From the NCBI GenBank assembly GCA_049802235.1, contig JBARMB010000117.1, positions 1 to 50,154 of the forward strand: a DNA stretch of 50,154 nucleotides. The letters are read 5' to 3'. Under the pieces are notes generated by a model. It had not been told where the DNA came from. It saw only the letters and a list, made by a program, of their open reading frames with translations, and searched no databases. The translations under genes were made by a program, and so were the position numbers. This document shows positions 9,705 to 18,651 of this stretch, in pieces; the first letter of the stretch is position 1, and each line of letters begins with the position of its first letter. Source of the DNA: VBDM01 sp049802235. GTDB lineage: Bacteria; Pseudomonadota; Gammaproteobacteria; Burkholderiales; SG8-39.

Positions 9705-10177
9705 TGCTGAGCGCTGAGGCACTGGAGAAAATCGACCGTGAGATCGGCAAGTACCCTGCCGAGCAGAAGCAGTCGGCGGTGATGGCGGCGCTCGCCATTG
9801 CCCAGGACGAGAAGGGTCATCTCTCGACCGAGGTGGTGGACTTCGTCGCCGGCTATCTCGGCATGGCGCCGATCGCGGTGTACGAAGTGGCGACGTTCTA
9901 CGCCATGTACGACCTGCAGCCGGTCGGCAAGCACAAGCTGTGCATCTGCACCAATCTGCCGTGCGCGCTCTCCGGGGCGAAAGACGCGGCCGAACACCTG
10001 AAGAAGAAGCTCGGCATCGATTTCGGCGAGACGACCGCCGACGGCAAGTTCACGCTCAAGGAAGGCGAGTGCTTCGGCGCCTGCGGCGACGCACCGGTGA
10101 TGCTGGTCAACAACAAGAAGATGGTTTCCTTCATGACGCCGGAAAAAATCGACCAGTGGCTTGCGGAGCTGAAATAA
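9704..10177 (+). CDS. nuoE: NADH-quinone oxidoreductase subunit E
   Basis: The 24-kDa subunit, holding the [2Fe-2S] cluster N1a next to NuoF. The four ligands are in CTNLPC (Cys-x4-Cys) and CFGAC (Cys-x3-Cys), within ICTNLPCALSG and EGECFGACGDAP. The length of 157 residues is normal. It overlaps the nuoD stop by one base. It is followed by a 73-base gap with a hairpin element before nuoF, the first real break in an otherwise tight operon. Confidence 0.96.
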   Translation: MLSAEALEKIDREIGKYPAEQKQSAVMAALAIAQDEKGHLSTEVVDFVAGYLGMAPIAVYEVATFYAMYDLQPVGKHKLCICTNLPCALSGAKDAAEHLKKKLGIDFGETTADGKFTLKEGECFGACGDAPVMLVNNKKMVSFMTPEKIDQWLAELK

Positions 10178-10200
10178 TGGATTGTCACAGTGGTGACACG

Positions 10201-10239
10201 AATTCAGGGGAGAACGAGGGCATGTTTTCCCTCGTATCG
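10201..10239 (+). promoter_or_regulatory. nuoF leader element (copy 1 of a two-member family)
   Basis: A 39-base segment with a 7-bp perfect stem, ACGAGGG (10214-10220) with CCCTCGT (10229-10235), around the loop CATGTTTT. It aligns without gaps to 20166-20204 in front of nuoN (28 of 39 bases the same), and both copies end 11 bases before an ATG. A second small stem, GTCAC/GTGAC, lies just upstream at about 10184-10197. It may be a cis-acting RNA or protein-binding site at the translation start. Confidence 0.6.
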
Positions 10240-10250
10240 TGAAAGACCCC

Positions 10251-11579
10251 ATGCTGAATTACGGACCTGACGCGATCATCCTCGCCGGCCTGGACGGCAA
10301 CAACTGGCGGCTCGATGATTACGTCAAGCGCGGCGGCTACTCGGCGCTGAAAAAGATCCTCGCCGAAAAAATCCCGCCCGAGAATATCATCGCCGAGGTG
10401 AAGAAATCGGCGCTGCGCGGCCGCGGCGGCGCCGGCTTTCCCGCCGGCCTCAAATGGAGCTTCATGCCGCGCCAGTTTTCCGGCGCCAAATACCTGGTGT
10501 GCAATTCCGACGAGGGCGAGCCGGGCACATTCAAGGACCGCGACATCCTGCGCTACAACCCGCATGTCGTCATCGAAGGCATGGCGATCGGCGCCTACGC
10601 CATGGGAATCGGCACCGGCTACAACTACATCCACGGCGAGATCTGGGACCTCTACGAGCGCTTCGAGGAGGCGCTTGGCGAAGCGCGCGCCGCGGGTTTC
10701 CTCGGCAGGAGCATCCTCGGCAGCGATTTCTCCTTCGAGCTGTACGCTCATCACGGCTACGGCGCCTACATCTGCGGCGAGGAGACCGCGCTGCTGGAAT
10801 CGCTCGAAGGCAAGAAGGGCCAGCCGCGTTTCAAGCCGCCGTTCCCGGCGAGCTACGGCCTGTACGGCAAGCCGACCACGATCAACAACACCGAGACCTT
10901 CGCCGCCGTGCCCTGGATCGTCAACCACGGCGCCGATGCCTTCCTCGCGCTCGGCAGGCCCAACAACGGCGGCACCAAGATCTTCTCGGTATCGGGCCAC
11001 GTTGCCCGGCCGGGCAACTACGAAGTGAAACTTGGGACGCCGTTCGCCAAGCTGCTCGAAATGGCGGGGGGCATGCGCGCTGGGCGCAAACTCAAGGCGG
11101 TGATTCCCGGCGGCTCGTCGATGCCGGTGCTGCCTGCCGGGATCATGATGCAGACCGACATGGACTACGACTCGATCGCCAAGGCCGGCTCGATGCTCGG
11201 CTCGGGTGCAGTGATCGTGATGGACGACACCACCTGCATGGTGCGCGCGCTGGAGCGCCTGTCGTACTTCTATTTCGAGGAGTCCTGCGGCCAGTGCACG
11301 CCCTGCCGCGAGGGCACGGGCTGGCTGTATCGCATGGTGCACCGGATCGAGCACGGCAAGGGCAGGCCGGAGGATCTCGATATCCTCACCAACGTCGCCG
11401 ACAACATTGCCGGGCGCACCATCTGCGCGCTGGGCGACGCGGCAGCGCTGCCGGTGAAAAGCTTCATCCAGCACTTCCGCGACGAGTTCCAGCACCACAT
11501 CGACCACAAGCGCTGCCTGGTGAGCGTGCCGGGCGGCTACGCCACCACGCTCAGCGCTCCCGCGCGTCAGGCCGCCTGA
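10251..11579 (+). CDS. nuoF: NADH-quinone oxidoreductase subunit F
   Basis: The NADH-oxidising subunit with FMN and the [4Fe-4S] cluster N3. GRGGAGFPAGLKWSFMPR is the glycine-rich nucleotide loop, CNSDEGEPGTFKDRDIL the FMN/NADH region, and ESCGQCTPCREGTGW carries three cluster Cys residues. I chose ATG 10251 (442 residues) over in-frame GTG 10239. With 10251 the upstream element sits at the same distance as the matching element before nuoN, and a GAAAG motif is correctly spaced. The nuoG start is 3 bases after the stop. Confidence 0.95.
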   Translation: MLNYGPDAIILAGLDGNNWRLDDYVKRGGYSALKKILAEKIPPENIIAEVKKSALRGRGGAGFPAGLKWSFMPRQFSGAKYLVCNSDEGEPGTFKDRDILRYNPHVVIEGMAIGAYAMGIGTGYNYIHGEIWDLYERFEEALGEARAAGFLGRSILGSDFSFELYAHHGYGAYICGEETALLESLEGKKGQPRFKPPFPASYGLYGKPTTINNTETFAAVPWIVNHGADAFLALGRPNNGGTKIFSVSGHVARPGNYEVKLGTPFAKLLEMAGGMRAGRKLKAVIPGGSSMPVLPAGIMMQTDMDYDSIAKAGSMLGSGAVIVMDDTTCMVRALERLSYFYFEESCGQCTPCREGTGWLYRMVHRIEHGKGRPEDLDILTNVADNIAGRTICALGDAAALPVKSFIQHFRDEFQHHIDHKRCLVSVPGGYATTLSAPARQAA

Positions 11580-11582
11580 GCC

Positions 11583-13934
11583 ATGCTGAAAGTCACCATC
11601 GACGGCAGGGAAACCGAGGTCCGGAACGGCGCCACCGTGATGGAGGCGGCAAACGGCCTCGGCATCTTCGTCCCGCATTTCTGCTATCACAAGAAACTCT
11701 CAATCGCGGCCAACTGCCGCATGTGCCTGGTGCAGGTGGAGAAGGCGCCCAAGCCCATGCCGGCCTGCGCCACGCCGGTCACCGACGGCATGAAGGTGTT
11801 CACGCACTCCGACTACGCCAGGCAGGCGCAGAACGGCGTGATGGAGTTCCTGCTCATCAACCATCCGCTCGATTGCCCGATCTGCGACCAGGGCGGCGAG
11901 TGCCAGCTGCAGGATCTCGCCGTCGGCTACGGCAACAGCGCTTCGCGCTACACGGAAGAAAAACGCGTGGTGCTGAACAAGAACCTGGGGCCGCTGATCT
12001 CCACCGACATGACGCGCTGCATCCACTGCACGCGCTGCGTGCGCTTCGGCCAGGAGATCGCGGGCATCATGGAACTGGGCATGGTCGGGCGCGGCGAGCA
12101 CGCCGAGATCATCGCCTTCGTCGGCAAGACCGTGGATTCCGAGCTCTCGGGCAACGTGATCGATCTGTGCCCGGTGGGCGCGCTCACCTCGAAGCCGTTC
12201 CGCTATACGGCGCGCACTTGGGAACTGTCGCGGCGCAAATCGGTCAGTCCCCACGACGGCCTCGGCTCGAACCTGATCGTGCAGGTGAAACAGAACCGGG
12301 TCATGCGCGTGGTGCCGCTCGAAAACGAGGAGCTGAACGAGTGCTGGCTCTCCGACAAGGACCGCTTCTCCTACGAGGGGCTGAACTCGGAGGAGCGTCT
12401 CACCCGCCCGATGCTGAAAGAGAACGGCAAGTGGCGCGCAGTCGAGTGGCAAGTGGCGCTCGATCACGTCGCCAGGGGACTGGCCGGCATCAAGGCGAAG
12501 CACGGCGCCGAGGCAATCGGCGCGCTCGCGAGCCCGCACTCGACGCTCGAAGAGATGCTCCTGCTGCAAAAGCTGATGCGCGCAGCGGGCAGCGACAACG
12601 TCGATCACCGCCTGCGGCAGTCGGATTTCTCCGCCGACGGCAAGCGCGCCGGCGCGCCGGGGCTGGGCATGAAGGTCGCCGAGCTCGGCGGGCTCGACCG
12701 CGTGCTCGTGGTCGGCTCGTTCCTGCGCAAGGACCATCCGCTCGTCGCCAACCGCCTGCGCCAGGCGGCCAAGGGCGCGACCCGGATCAATGTCCTGCAC
12801 TGCACCGACGACGAACTGCTGATGCCGGTTGCCAGCAAGGCCATCGTGCCGCCGCAGCAGTTGCAGTGGATGCTCGCGCAGATCGTCAAGGCGGCGGCAG
12901 AAGCAAAACAGAAGCCGGTGCCCGCCGCGCTTGCCGGCGTCGAAGTCGGCGCCGAAGCGAAGGCCATCGCGGCGAGCCTCGCCTCGGGCCAGAATGTCGC
13001 CGTGCTGCTCGGCAATCTCGCCGCGCAGCACCCGCAGGCGGCGCAGCTGCAGTTGCTCGCCCAGGAGCTTGCCGCGATTCTCGCCGCAAAGTCCGGCTTC
13101 CTCGGCGAGGCGGCGAACAGCGTCGGCGGCTACCTCGCCGGCTGTGTTCCGTCCGCCAGCGGTCTGAACGCCGGAACGATGCTGGAGCAGCCGCGCAAAG
13201 CCTATGTGCTGCTGAACGTCGAGCCCGAGCTCGACTGCCACGATCCGCGCGCGGCGATCAGGGCGATGGATGCGGCCGAGCTGGTGGTCGCGCTGTCGGC
13301 CTACAGGGGTTTTGCGCTCGATTACGCCAGCGTGCTCCTGCCGATCGCGCCGTTCACCGAGACTTCGGGCAGCTTCGTCAATTGCGAAGGCCGCATGCAG
13401 AGCTTCAACGGCGTGGTGAAGCCGCTGGGCGAAGCCCGCCCCGCGTGGAAGGTGCTGCGCGTGCTCGGCAACCTGCTCGGTTTGTCCGGTTTCGACTACG
13501 ACTCGAGCGAAGCGGTGCGCGACGAGGCGTGCCGGCCCGAAGCCGTCGCCGCAAAACTGGATAACCGGCTCAGCGGCCTTGCGCTCGAGCTCGACCCCGC
13601 GGGACAAGGCGGGTTGCAGAGCATGGCCGCAGGCCTGCAAAGAATTGCCGACGTTCCCATCTATTTTGCCGATCCCGTGGTGCGCCGCGCAGAGTCGCTG
13701 CAGAAGACGCGCGACGCCAGGCCGCCGAAAGCCTGGGTGGGGGCGGCGCTGGCGCAGAGGCTCCAGCTGAAGGCGGGCGACAAGGTCCGCGTGCGGCAAG
13801 GGGAGGGCGAAGCGGTGGTCGAACTCGGCGTCGACGAGCGCGTGCCGGCGGGCTGCGTGCGTCTCGCCGCGGCGCACAAGCTCACTTCGGGCCTCGGGCC
13901 GATGTTCGGTCCGGTTTCGGTGGAGCGCGCGTGA
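11583..13934 (+). CDS. nuoG: NADH-quinone oxidoreductase subunit G
   Basis: The 75-kDa subunit, which carries several iron-sulfur clusters in the peripheral arm. The N-terminal ferredoxin-like domain has CYHKKLSIAANCRMCLVQVE, CPICDQGGECQLQD and the His-containing cluster N5 region. A second ferredoxin domain follows (RCIHCTRCVRFGQEI, DLCPVGALTSKPFRY). The rest is a molybdopterin-oxidoreductase-like domain without a cofactor. Its 783 residues are normal for betaproteobacteria. The stop overlaps the GTG of nuoH by 4 bases (GTGA). Confidence 0.96.
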   Translation: MLKVTIDGRETEVRNGATVMEAANGLGIFVPHFCYHKKLSIAANCRMCLVQVEKAPKPMPACATPVTDGMKVFTHSDYARQAQNGVMEFLLINHPLDCPICDQGGECQLQDLAVGYGNSASRYTEEKRVVLNKNLGPLISTDMTRCIHCTRCVRFGQEIAGIMELGMVGRGEHAEIIAFVGKTVDSELSGNVIDLCPVGALTSKPFRYTARTWELSRRKSVSPHDGLGSNLIVQVKQNRVMRVVPLENEELNECWLSDKDRFSYEGLNSEERLTRPMLKENGKWRAVEWQVALDHVARGLAGIKAKHGAEAIGALASPHSTLEEMLLLQKLMRAAGSDNVDHRLRQSDFSADGKRAGAPGLGMKVAELGGLDRVLVVGSFLRKDHPLVANRLRQAAKGATRINVLHCTDDELLMPVASKAIVPPQQLQWMLAQIVKAAAEAKQKPVPAALAGVEVGAEAKAIAASLASGQNVAVLLGNLAAQHPQAAQLQLLAQELAAILAAKSGFLGEAANSVGGYLAGCVPSASGLNAGTMLEQPRKAYVLLNVEPELDCHDPRAAIRAMDAAELVVALSAYRGFALDYASVLLPIAPFTETSGSFVNCEGRMQSFNGVVKPLGEARPAWKVLRVLGNLLGLSGFDYDSSEAVRDEACRPEAVAAKLDNRLSGLALELDPAGQGGLQSMAAGLQRIADVPIYFADPVVRRAESLQKTRDARPPKAWVGAALAQRLQLKAGDKVRVRQGEGEAVVELGVDERVPAGCVRLAAAHKLTSGLGPMFGPVSVERA

Positions 13935-15046
13935 CGCTGGTGACCGCATTCTTCGATCTCTGCGCGAGCCTCTGGGTCCAGTGGCTCGGGCCGCAGTGGG
14001 GGCCGCTCGTCTGGTCGCTGATCAAGAACACGATCCTGATCCTGTGCATCGTCCTGCCGCTGTTCGGCCTGGTCGCCTATCTCACGCTGTGGGAGAGGAA
14101 GCTCATCGGCTGGATGCAGATCCGCCTCGGACCCAACCGGGTGACGTTCTTCGGCATTTCCTGGCTCGGAGGCCTGGCGCAGCCGATCGCCGACGCGTTC
14201 AAGCTGATCTTCAAGGAACTGATCATCCCGGCCGGGGCAAACAAGTTCCTGTTCGTGGTGGCGCCGATGCTGACGCTGATGCCGGCGCTCGCCGCCTGGG
14301 CGGTGATCCCGTTCAGTCCCGAGGTCGTGCTCGCCGACATCGACGCCGGGCTGCTCTACGTCATGGCGATCACCTCGATGGGCGTGTACGGCGTCATCAT
14401 CGCCGGCTGGGCCTCGAACTCGAAATACGCGTTCCTCGGCGCGATGCGCTCGGCGGCGCAGATCGTCGCCTACGAGATCGCCATGGGCTTCGCGCTGGTT
14501 TGCGTGCTGCTGGTGTCGCAGAGCCTCAACCTGACCGACATCGTCGCCGGGCAGGCGCGCGGTTATTTCGCCCACAAGGGCCTGAACTTCCTGTCGTGGA
14601 ACTGGCTGCCGCTGTTTCCCATGTTCCTGGTGTACTTCATCTCCGGCGTCGCCGAGACCAACCGTTCGCCCTTCGACGTGGCCGAAGGCGAATCCGAGAT
14701 CGTCGCCGGCTTCCACGTGGAATATTCGGGCATGACCTTCGCGCTGTTCTTCCTCGGCGAGTACGCCGCCATGATCCTGGTGTCGACGCTCGCCACCATC
14801 ATGTTCCTGGGCGGCTGGGCCGCGCCGATCGACAGCCCGCTGCTCAATGCCATCCCGCCGTTCGCCTGGCTGTTCGCCAAGGTGTTCTTCGTGGTATCGA
14901 TGTTCCTGTGGTTCCGGGCGACTTTCCCGCGCTACCGCTACGACCAGATCATGCGCCTGGGCTGGAAGGTGTTCATCCCGCTGACCATCATATGGCTGGT
15001 GCTGATCGCCGTGTGGATGCAGACGCCGTGGAACATCTGGAAATAG
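13931..15046 (+). CDS. nuoH: NADH-quinone oxidoreductase subunit H
   Basis: Membrane subunit at the join of the two arms; it helps form the quinone tunnel. Eight or so hydrophobic helices are visible. Conserved loops include LTLWERKLIGWMQIRLGPNR, the GLAQPIADAFKLIFKE motif, and AETNRSPFDVAEGESEIVAGF, which lines the quinone channel. Its 371 residues are slightly longer than the E. coli protein. The start is GTG 13931, overlapping nuoG. An alternative GTG at 13940 is possible. Confidence 0.95.
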   Translation: MTLVTAFFDLCASLWVQWLGPQWGPLVWSLIKNTILILCIVLPLFGLVAYLTLWERKLIGWMQIRLGPNRVTFFGISWLGGLAQPIADAFKLIFKELIIPAGANKFLFVVAPMLTLMPALAAWAVIPFSPEVVLADIDAGLLYVMAITSMGVYGVIIAGWASNSKYAFLGAMRSAAQIVAYEIAMGFALVCVLLVSQSLNLTDIVAGQARGYFAHKGLNFLSWNWLPLFPMFLVYFISGVAETNRSPFDVAEGESEIVAGFHVEYSGMTFALFFLGEYAAMILVSTLATIMFLGGWAAPIDSPLLNAIPPFAWLFAKVFFVVSMFLWFRATFPRYRYDQIMRLGWKVFIPLTIIWLVLIAVWMQTPWNIWK

Positions 15047-15056
15047 GGAGATTCAG

Positions 15057-15548
15057 GTGATCGAACGCGTCCGCGACTTCTTCAAGGCCTTCCTGCTGAT
15101 CGAGCTGGTGAAGGGGATGGCGCTCACCGGGCGCCACCTGTTCCGGCGCAAGATCACGGTGCAGTTCCCGGAGGAGAAAACGCCGATGAGCCCGCGCTTT
15201 CGCGGACTGCACGCGCTGCGCCGCTACCCGAACGGGGAAGAGCGCTGCATCGCCTGCAAGCTGTGCGAGGCGGTGTGCCCGGCGCTGGCGATCACCATCG
15301 AATCCGAGCAGCGCGCCGACGGTACGCGCCGCACCACGCGCTACGATATCGACCTGACCAAGTGCATCTTCTGCGGCTTCTGCGAGGAGTCCTGCCCGGT
15401 CGACTCGATCGTCGAGACGCGCATTCTCGAGTACCACGGCGAGACGCGCGGCGATCTCTACTACACCAAGGAAATGCTGCTCGCGGTGGGCGACCGCTAC
15501 GAGGAGCAGATCGCGAAGGACCGCGCCGTCGACGCGGCGTACCGGTAG
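15057..15548 (+). CDS. nuoI: NADH-quinone oxidoreductase subunit I
   Basis: Peripheral subunit with two [4Fe-4S] clusters (N6a and N6b). The two ferredoxin motifs are CIACKLCEAVCPALAI and CIFCGFCEESCPVDSI, which give eight Cys ligands. The N-terminal amphipathic helix (FKAFLLIELVKGMALTG) anchors it to the membrane arm. Its 163 residues are normal. The start is GTG after an AGGGAGA site; ATG 15552 of nuoJ follows the stop by 3 bases. Confidence 0.96.
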   Translation: MIERVRDFFKAFLLIELVKGMALTGRHLFRRKITVQFPEEKTPMSPRFRGLHALRRYPNGEERCIACKLCEAVCPALAITIESEQRADGTRRTTRYDIDLTKCIFCGFCEESCPVDSIVETRILEYHGETRGDLYYTKEMLLAVGDRYEEQIAKDRAVDAAYR

Positions 15549-15551
15549 ACC

Positions 15552-16166
15552 ATGACCATGAACTTCGAGACCGTCGTTTTCTACATTTTTGCGGCGATCC
15601 TGCTGTTCGCGGCGCTGCGGGTGATCACGGCGCGCAACCCGGTGCACTCGGCGCTGTTCCTGGTGCTCTCGTTCTTCACCGCAGCGGCGCTGTGGATTCT
15701 GCTGCGGGCCGAGTTCCTCGCCATCGCGCTGGTGCTGGTCTACGTCGGTGCGGTGATGGTGCTGTTCCTGTTCGTGATCATGATGCTCGACATCAACCTC
15801 GAGCGCCTGCGCGAGGGCTTCTGGAGTTACCTGCCCCTGGGCGCGACTGTCGGCGTCCTGATGGTGGTGGAGATGGCGCTGGTGCTGGGCGGCCGCTACT
15901 TCGGCCTTGCGGCGCTGCCGGCGCCGAAGGATCCGGGCGCGGGCTACAGCAACACGAAAGAGCTGGGGCGGCTGCTCTACACGCAGTATGCCTATCCGTT
16001 CGAGATCGCCGCGGTGCTGCTGCTCGTCGCCATCATCGCCGCGATCGCGCTGACGCTGCGCAAGCGCAAGGACACGAAGTACCAGGACCCGGCCAGCCAG
16101 GTCGCGGTGAAGCGCGGGGATCGCGTGCGGATGGTTTCGATGCCGGCGGAGAAGAAAGATGCGTGA
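15552..16166 (+). CDS. nuoJ: NADH-quinone oxidoreductase subunit J
   Basis: Membrane-arm subunit with five hydrophobic helices, including the key helix LVYVGAVMVLFLFVIMMLDI (bent in complex I). The 204 residues match the family. ATG 15552 and ATG 15558 are both possible starts. Its stop lies inside the left arm of a long palindromic repeat that fills the gap to nuoK. Confidence 0.95.
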   Translation: MTMNFETVVFYIFAAILLFAALRVITARNPVHSALFLVLSFFTAAALWILLRAEFLAIALVLVYVGAVMVLFLFVIMMLDINLERLREGFWSYLPLGATVGVLMVVEMALVLGGRYFGLAALPAPKDPGAGYSNTKELGRLLYTQYAYPFEIAAVLLLVAIIAAIALTLRKRKDTKYQDPASQVAVKRGDRVRMVSMPAEKKDA

Positions 16167-16251
16167 ATGGTGAATCGTAAATCGCGAATCGTGCGCTGTC
16201 TGCTGCGCCCGGGTCGTTCACGATTCACTATTCCCGATTCACGATTCACGC
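16161..16251 (+). repeat. Long imperfect palindrome between nuoJ and nuoK
   Basis: The arms 16161-16193 and 16219-16251 pair at 28 of 33 positions without gaps, around a 25-base loop. They consist of repeated GTGAATCG-like units. The nuoJ stop codon is within the left arm. A second copy of the same type is at 16573-16654. The RNA would form a long hairpin just before the nuoK ribosome-binding site. Confidence 0.8.
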
Positions 16252-16266
16252 ACCAGGGAGCTTGAG

Positions 16267-16572
16267 TTGCCGTCACTGTCGCATTTCCTGATTCTCGGCG
16301 CGATGCTGTTTGCGATCAGCATCGTCGGGATCTTTCTCAACCGCAGGAACGTCATCATCCTGCTGATGGCGATCGAGCTGATGCTGCTCGCGGTGAATAT
16401 GAACTTCATTGCCTTCTCGCACTATCTCAACGACATGGCCGGACAGGTGTTCGTGTTCTTCATCCTGACCGTCGCCGCCGCGGAATCGGCGATCGGGCTG
16501 GCGATCCTCGTGGTGCTGTTCCGCAACCTTCAGACCATCGATGTCGATGACCTCGACAGCCTGAAAGGGTAA
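16267..16572 (+). CDS. nuoK: NADH-quinone oxidoreductase subunit K
   Basis: Small antiporter-like membrane subunit of the proton-pumping arm. Its three helices hold the conserved Glu residues in LLMAIELMLLAVN and in the AAAESAIGLAILVV helix. At 101 residues it has the standard length. The start is TTG 16267 (LPSLSHFLILGAMLFAIS), preceded by a CAGGGAG site; no ATG gives the conserved N-terminus. It is flanked on both sides by members of the same palindromic repeat family, which breaks the close packing seen elsewhere in the operon. Confidence 0.95.
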   Translation: MPSLSHFLILGAMLFAISIVGIFLNRRNVIILLMAIELMLLAVNMNFIAFSHYLNDMAGQVFVFFILTVAAAESAIGLAILVVLFRNLQTIDVDDLDSLKG

Positions 16573-16654
16573 GGCGTGAATCGGGAATCGGAAATGGTGA
16601 ATCGTAAAGACGCCGTGGCCGTTACGATTCCCGATTTACGATTCACGATTCGCC
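16573..16654 (+). repeat. Long imperfect palindrome between nuoK and nuoL
   Basis: The left arm 16573-16607 begins on the base after the nuoK stop and pairs with 16622-16654. After a two-base bulge, 25 of 29 positions match. It has the same GTGAATCGGGAATCG-type units as the copy at 16161-16251. It ends 7 bases before the nuoL start. Confidence 0.8.
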
Positions 16655-16661
16655 AACGAAC

Positions 16662-18644
16662 ATGACCGGAATGCAGACACTCTATCTCCTGGTGCCCCTC
16701 GCACCGCTTGCCGGCGCGATCATGGCCGGGGTGTTCGGGCAGCGGATCGGACGCGCCGGCGCCCACTGGGTGACGATCATCGGCGTGGCGATCTCCTTCG
16801 CATTGTCCTGCGTGATCTTCGCCGACGTGCTGAAGGGCAACGTGTTCAACGGCCCGGTCTACACCTGGCTCATCTCGGGCGAGACCCGGTTCGAGATCGG
16901 CTTCCTCATCGACCGGTTGAGCGCGCTCATGATGGTGGTGGTGTCGTTCGTCTCGCTGATGGTGCACATCTACACCATCGGCTACATGGCCGAGGATCCC
17001 GGCTACCAGCGCTTCTTCGCCTATATCGCGCTGTTCACCTTCTCGATGCTGATGCTGGTGATGGCGAACAACTTCCTGCAGCTGTTCTTCGGCTGGGAGG
17101 CGGTGGGCCTGGTGTCGTACCTGCTGATCGGTTTCTGGTACACGCGGCCGACGGCGATCTATGCCAACCTCAAGGCGTTCCTGGTGAACCGCGTCGGCGA
17201 CTTCGGCTTCCTGATCGGCGTGGCGCTGGTGCTCGCGTACTTCGGCACGCTCGATTACGCTGCGGTGTTCTCGCAGGCGCCGCTGATGGCGCAGGCGACG
17301 ATCCACGTCCCTCCCTTCTCGCCCTGGCTGCTGATGTCGGCAATCTGCATCTGCCTCTTCATCGGCGCCATGGGCAAGTCGGCGCAGTTCCCGCTGCACG
17401 TCTGGCTGCCGGATTCGATGGAAGGCCCGACCCCGATCTCCGCCCTCATTCACGCCGCCACCATGGTGACGGCGGGCATCTTCATGGTGGCGCGCATGTC
17501 GCCGCTGTTCGAACTGTCCGAGACCGCGCTCTCGTTCGTGCTGGTGATCGGCGGCATCACCGCTTTTTTCATGGCGCTCATCGCCATGGTCCAGTACGAC
17601 ATCAAGCGCGTGATCGCCTACTCGACGCTGTCGCAGCTCGGCTACATGACGGTGGCGCTCGGCGCCTCGGCGTATTCGGCGGCGATTTTTCACCTCATGA
17701 CGCACGCCTTCTTCAAGGCGGTGCTGTTCCTCGGCGCCGGCTCGGTGATCATCGCGCTGCATCACGAGCAGGACATGCGCAAGATGGGGGGCTTGCGCAA
17801 GTACATGCCGATCACCTATCTCACCGTGCTGATCGGGGCGCTCGCCAACGCCGGGCTGCCGCCGTTCGCGGGGTTCTTCTCCAAGGACACCATCATCGAG
17901 GCGGTGCGCGCCTCGCATGTGTTCGGCGCCGGCTTCGCCTGGCTGATGCTGCTGCTGGGCGTGTTTGTCGGCGGGTTCTACTCGTTCCGCCTGGTGTTCT
18001 TCGCTTTCCACGGCAAGGAGCGCTTCGAAACTCATGGGCGCGACGAGCATGGTCATGAGATCCACGCGCCGCACGAATCGCCGGCCGTAGTGACGGTGCC
18101 GCTCGTCCTGCTCGCGATCCCGTCGATCGCCTCCGGCTGGCTGATCGGCGACATCGTGTTCGGCGACTACTTCGGCGGAGCTATCCATGTCGCGACCAGC
18201 CACCCCGGACTTGCGCAGCTGGCGGAGGAATTCCACGGCATCTGGCCGATGATGCTGCAAGGGGTCGCCTCGGCTCCGTTGTGGCTCGCGCTCGCCGGCG
18301 CCGCGGTCGCCTGGTACCTCTACATCGCGCGGCCGGAAATGGCGGCGGTGGTACGGCGCAAGGCCGGGGTGCTCGTTACCATCCTCGAGGAGAAATACGG
18401 CTTCGACCGCTTCAACGACTGGTTCTTCGCCGGCGGCGCCCGCAGGATCGGCAACGCGCTGTGGAAGATCGGCGATGTCACCCTGATCGACGGCCTGATG
18501 GTCAACGGTTCGGCGAGGCTCGTCGGCTGGTTTGCCGGCATGGTGCGCCTGATCCAGTCTGGATTCATCTATCACTACGCGTTTTCCATGATCATCGGCG
18601 TGTTCGTGCTGTTGACGCTGTTCGGCATGGCTTTGGCGAAATAA
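16662..18644 (+). CDS. nuoL: NADH-quinone oxidoreductase subunit L
   Basis: The largest antiporter-like proton-pumping subunit. It has about 15 hydrophobic helices plus the long lateral helix and terminal helix (FDRFNDWFFAGGARRIG region to YHYAFSMIIGVFVLL). Core motifs are FFGWEAVGLVSYLLIGFW, PLHVWLPDSMEGPTPISALIHAATMVTAGIF (only in part shown here) and AYSTLSQLGYM. Its 660 residues are normal. ATG 16662 or 16671 could be the start. nuoM follows after 7 bases. Confidence 0.95.
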   Translation: MTGMQTLYLLVPLAPLAGAIMAGVFGQRIGRAGAHWVTIIGVAISFALSCVIFADVLKGNVFNGPVYTWLISGETRFEIGFLIDRLSALMMVVVSFVSLMVHIYTIGYMAEDPGYQRFFAYIALFTFSMLMLVMANNFLQLFFGWEAVGLVSYLLIGFWYTRPTAIYANLKAFLVNRVGDFGFLIGVALVLAYFGTLDYAAVFSQAPLMAQATIHVPPFSPWLLMSAICICLFIGAMGKSAQFPLHVWLPDSMEGPTPISALIHAATMVTAGIFMVARMSPLFELSETALSFVLVIGGITAFFMALIAMVQYDIKRVIAYSTLSQLGYMTVALGASAYSAAIFHLMTHAFFKAVLFLGAGSVIIALHHEQDMRKMGGLRKYMPITYLTVLIGALANAGLPPFAGFFSKDTIIEAVRASHVFGAGFAWLMLLLGVFVGGFYSFRLVFFAFHGKERFETHGRDEHGHEIHAPHESPAVVTVPLVLLAIPSIASGWLIGDIVFGDYFGGAIHVATSHPGLAQLAEEFHGIWPMMLQGVASAPLWLALAGAAVAWYLYIARPEMAAVVRRKAGVLVTILEEKYGFDRFNDWFFAGGARRIGNALWKIGDVTLIDGLMVNGSARLVGWFAGMVRLIQSGFIYHYAFSMIIGVFVLLTLFGMALAK

Positions 18645-18651
18645 GAAGAAT

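Noticed and set aside
10239..10250. GTG 10239 as the nuoF start
   Set aside because: ATG 10251 keeps the same element-to-start distance as nuoN and has a better-placed ribosome-binding site.
10454..13564. 1036-aa plus-strand ORF across nuoF and nuoG
   Set aside because: It crosses two well-supported genes in a different frame and has an Arg-rich shadow composition.
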